Part shown: positions 62,240-64,000 of the stretch, one piece after another | Layout of the letters: every line of letters begins with the position of its first letter | Numbering within the stretch: the first letter of the stretch is position 1 | From: Gymnothorax reevesii | Taxonomy: Eukaryota > Chordata > Actinopteri > Anguilliformes > Muraenidae | NCBI GenBank assembly: GCA_029721435.1 | Contig: CM056573.1 | Location: 96,050,947-96,114,946, forward strand | Direction of reading: 5' to 3' | DNA length: 64,000 bases | Program-made: the position numbers and the translations under genes | Notes under the pieces: generated by a model | The model's input: only the letters and a program-made list of their open reading frames with translations | Database searches by the model: none | Told to the model about the DNA's origin: nothing

Positions 62240-63358
62240 CAGCTCCCTCCATAATTATTGGCACCCCAGGTCAAGATGTCTTAAAAGCCTGAAAATAAGT
62301 TCAATTTTTATTGCAGAGACATACTCTCACACTGAAAATTGTAGAAAAATGTAACCTTCAACTCAAGTGAATTTTAAGGGAAAAAAATCCCTGACAAAGA
62401 AATTATTATTTTTCATAAAATCACCTGTTCCAGAATTATTGGCACCCCTAAAAATTCCTAGGAAATGGCCTGTAATTGAAGTATTTCTGTCATTTATACA
62501 GTAGTTTACAAAGTTGATCAGAGTATCTAGGAACATTTAAGTAGTAATTCATCACTTCCTGTTTCCCTGGGGTATATATATGGCATGACACCGAGGCCAC
62601 TTCTCTTATCCACTCTTCAACATGGCAAAGACAAAAGAACACACCATTCAAGTAAGGCAGATGTGTGTCGACCTTCACAAGTCAGGCAATAACTACAAGA
62701 AAATAGCCACTCGCCTGCACCTGCCCATATCTACTATCAGAGGAATCATTAAGAAGTTTCAAACAACTGGAACAGTGGTAAACAAGCCTGGACGAGGACG
62801 CAAGGTTATTTTGCCATCACGCACAGTGAGGGGGATGGTAAGAAAAATAAAAAGTTCTCCAAAGCTCACTGTTCAAGAATTGCAACAAATAGCAGAATCT
62901 TGGGGTCAGAAAGTCTCCAAAGCAACCATCAGGCGCTATCTACATGCCAACAAGCTGTTTGGGAGGCATGCATGGAAAAAAACCTTTCCTCACTGACAAT
63001 CATAAACACAAACGTCTGGAGTTCGCTAAGCAGTACTGGGACTTCAACTGGGACCAGGTACTTTGGTCAAATGAGACCAAGATAGCGCTTTTTAGTAACA
63101 AGCACTCTAAGTGGGTCTGGCGGAACAAAAAAGATGAGTATGCAGAAAAGCACCTCATGCCCACTGTGAAGTATGGGGGAGGATCGGTGATGCTGTGGGC
63201 CTGTTTCTCTTCCAGAGGCCCTGGGAACCTTGTTAGGGTGCATGGCATCATGAACGCTTTGAAATACCAGGACATTTTAAATCAAAATTTGGTGGCCTTT
63301 GCCCAAAAGCTGAAGATCGGCCATCACTGGGTCTTTCAGCAAGATAATAATCACAAAA
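62240..63358 (+). mobile_element. Tc1-like transposon, 3' part missing
   Basis: The left inverted repeat CTCCCTCCATAATTATTGGC follows TA at 62238-62239. It is a sister of the element at 4309-5857. Homology ends in the second catalytic block at about 63350, and no right end is present. Confidence 0.85.
62622..63358 (+). pseudogene. Tc1 transposase pseudogene, truncated
   Basis: ATG at 62622 opens a 124-codon frame (MAKTKEHTIQVRQMCVDLHK, two helix-turn-helix segments, GRGRKVILPSRTV) ending at 62996 with a one-base shift in an A run near 62978. The next frame has LWSNETKIALF, in which the first catalytic aspartate is Asn, then GGGSVMLWACF and VFQQDNNHKN. The end of the domain with the glutamate is missing. 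Confidence 0.9.
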
Positions 63359-64000
63359 ATCACGAAAATATTTGTGTTCTTTTAAAACACAAATACAAAT
63401 CGATAACTACAACTGCTCGAATCTTCCCCACGAGTTACAGATTCTGTTTCCTACAAGTCGCAGATTCTGTTTTCTACAAGTCACAGATTCTGTTTCCCAC
63501 AAGTCACAAATCGCGCCCCTCTCCACTGTGACATTTGGTGCGAAATTTACCTGCGCATTCAGTCTATAGAGAAAAAGGCGGGTGCTGATCTGAGATCGAC
63601 TGATTCCACAGCCAATCAGAGGAGACCGGCTTTCGTCCCACAGCCAATCAAAGGAGAGGGGCTTTACATTGCGGAGCGAAAGGGGAATTCCCGTTGATGG
63701 AGTCGATTCAGCACCAGAAGTGCATAGTGACCAAATACATGTGCTTCATTACAAAAATAAGTAGTTTTTTTGAGGATTTGTACTTTACTAGAGTTTTTTT
63801 TTTTTATCCCGGACTTTTAATTTTACTCCACTATATTTAAAAGAGAAATAAGTGTTCTTTCACTTCGTTACTTTGACAGTGGCCAGTTCGTTACTCGTCA
63901 CAAATTGAAATATTAATGTAATAAGTAATTTAAGGATTATCTGGATTTGGCGTGCTCGAGAAGAACAACGGTCCTCGGCACGGTATCATAACTGCGCGTT
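63359..64000. other. Window end: unassigned sequence with short tandem repeat
   Basis: After the Tc1 breakpoint comes a 23-bp tandem repeat (63432-63510) and then GC-richer unique-looking sequence with AGCCAATCAGAGGAGACCGG and AGCCAATCAAAGGAGAGGGG (about 63611 and 63642), an imperfect 35-bp direct repeat that includes CCAAT boxes. No gene recognised before the window ends. Confidence 0.4.
63432..63510. repeat. 23-bp tandem repeat, about 3.4 units
   Basis: Unit AGTYRCAGATTCTGTTTYCYA followed by CA, repeated three times with a partial fourth (AGTCACAAATCG). Confidence 0.85.

Overview
The window is teleost-type nuclear DNA. It holds one clear host gene, delta-like 4 (dll4), on the + strand in eleven exons (coding 42738-54568). 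Around it lies a dense, nested set of transposable-element relics. The call of a bony fish rests on several degenerate Tc1-type DNA transposons, tRNA- and 5S-derived SINEs, sushi-type Ty3/gypsy chromovirus sequence and hAT-like MITEs, next to a vertebrate Delta gene with full intron structure. The species cannot be named from the sequence.

Layout. 1-4.3 kb: decayed gypsy gag and protease/pol pieces on the - strand plus low-information sequence. 4.3-9.8 kb: three Tc1-like elements, the third split by a solo LTR and a SINE. 9.8-15.3 kb: AAGTATACT-rich repeats, a CAGTGCTTAACAAATTT-ended element, copy A of an unclassified dispersed repeat and a 5S-derived SINE. 16.2-19.1 kb: copy B of that repeat, split by a Tc1 (itself holding a tRNA-SINE) and a hAT MITE. 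19.5-20.5 kb: a second solo LTR of the 8-9 kb family. 21.6-25.7 kb: one Tc1 element that contains a hAT MITE, an 18-copy 51-bp minisatellite grown from its own transposase codons, and a SINE that itself carries a 1.26-kb TG...CA element. 28.1-30.2 kb: a Tc1 split by a 1.66-kb solo-LTR-like element. 30.2-38.0 kb: an inverted-repeat pair around a 5.1-kb gypsy chromovirus with two LTRs and a 5-bp target duplication. 38-42.7 kb: upstream flank of dll4. 42.7-55.75 kb: dll4 with 3'UTR; its 4-kb intron 8 is filled by repeat copy C, copy D and a Tc1 fragment. 56-64 kb: a TIR-bounded Tc1, a non-LTR retrotransposon fragment and a truncated Tc1.

The spliced dll4 reading frame is intact: signal peptide, MNNL, DSL, eight EGF repeats, one transmembrane helix and a cytoplasmic tail ending ATEV. 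It totals 688 codons, and every junction was checked for GT/AG and phase. Intron 3 holds tightly clustered SOX-, ETS-, FOX- and RBPJ-like sites, which makes it a candidate equivalent of the mammalian Dll4 intron-3 arterial enhancer. No other intact host gene, tRNA, rRNA or CRISPR array was found. The transposon ORFs are all broken. The most unusual observations are the transposase-born minisatellite and the depth of nesting around it; no wholly new functional system is evident.
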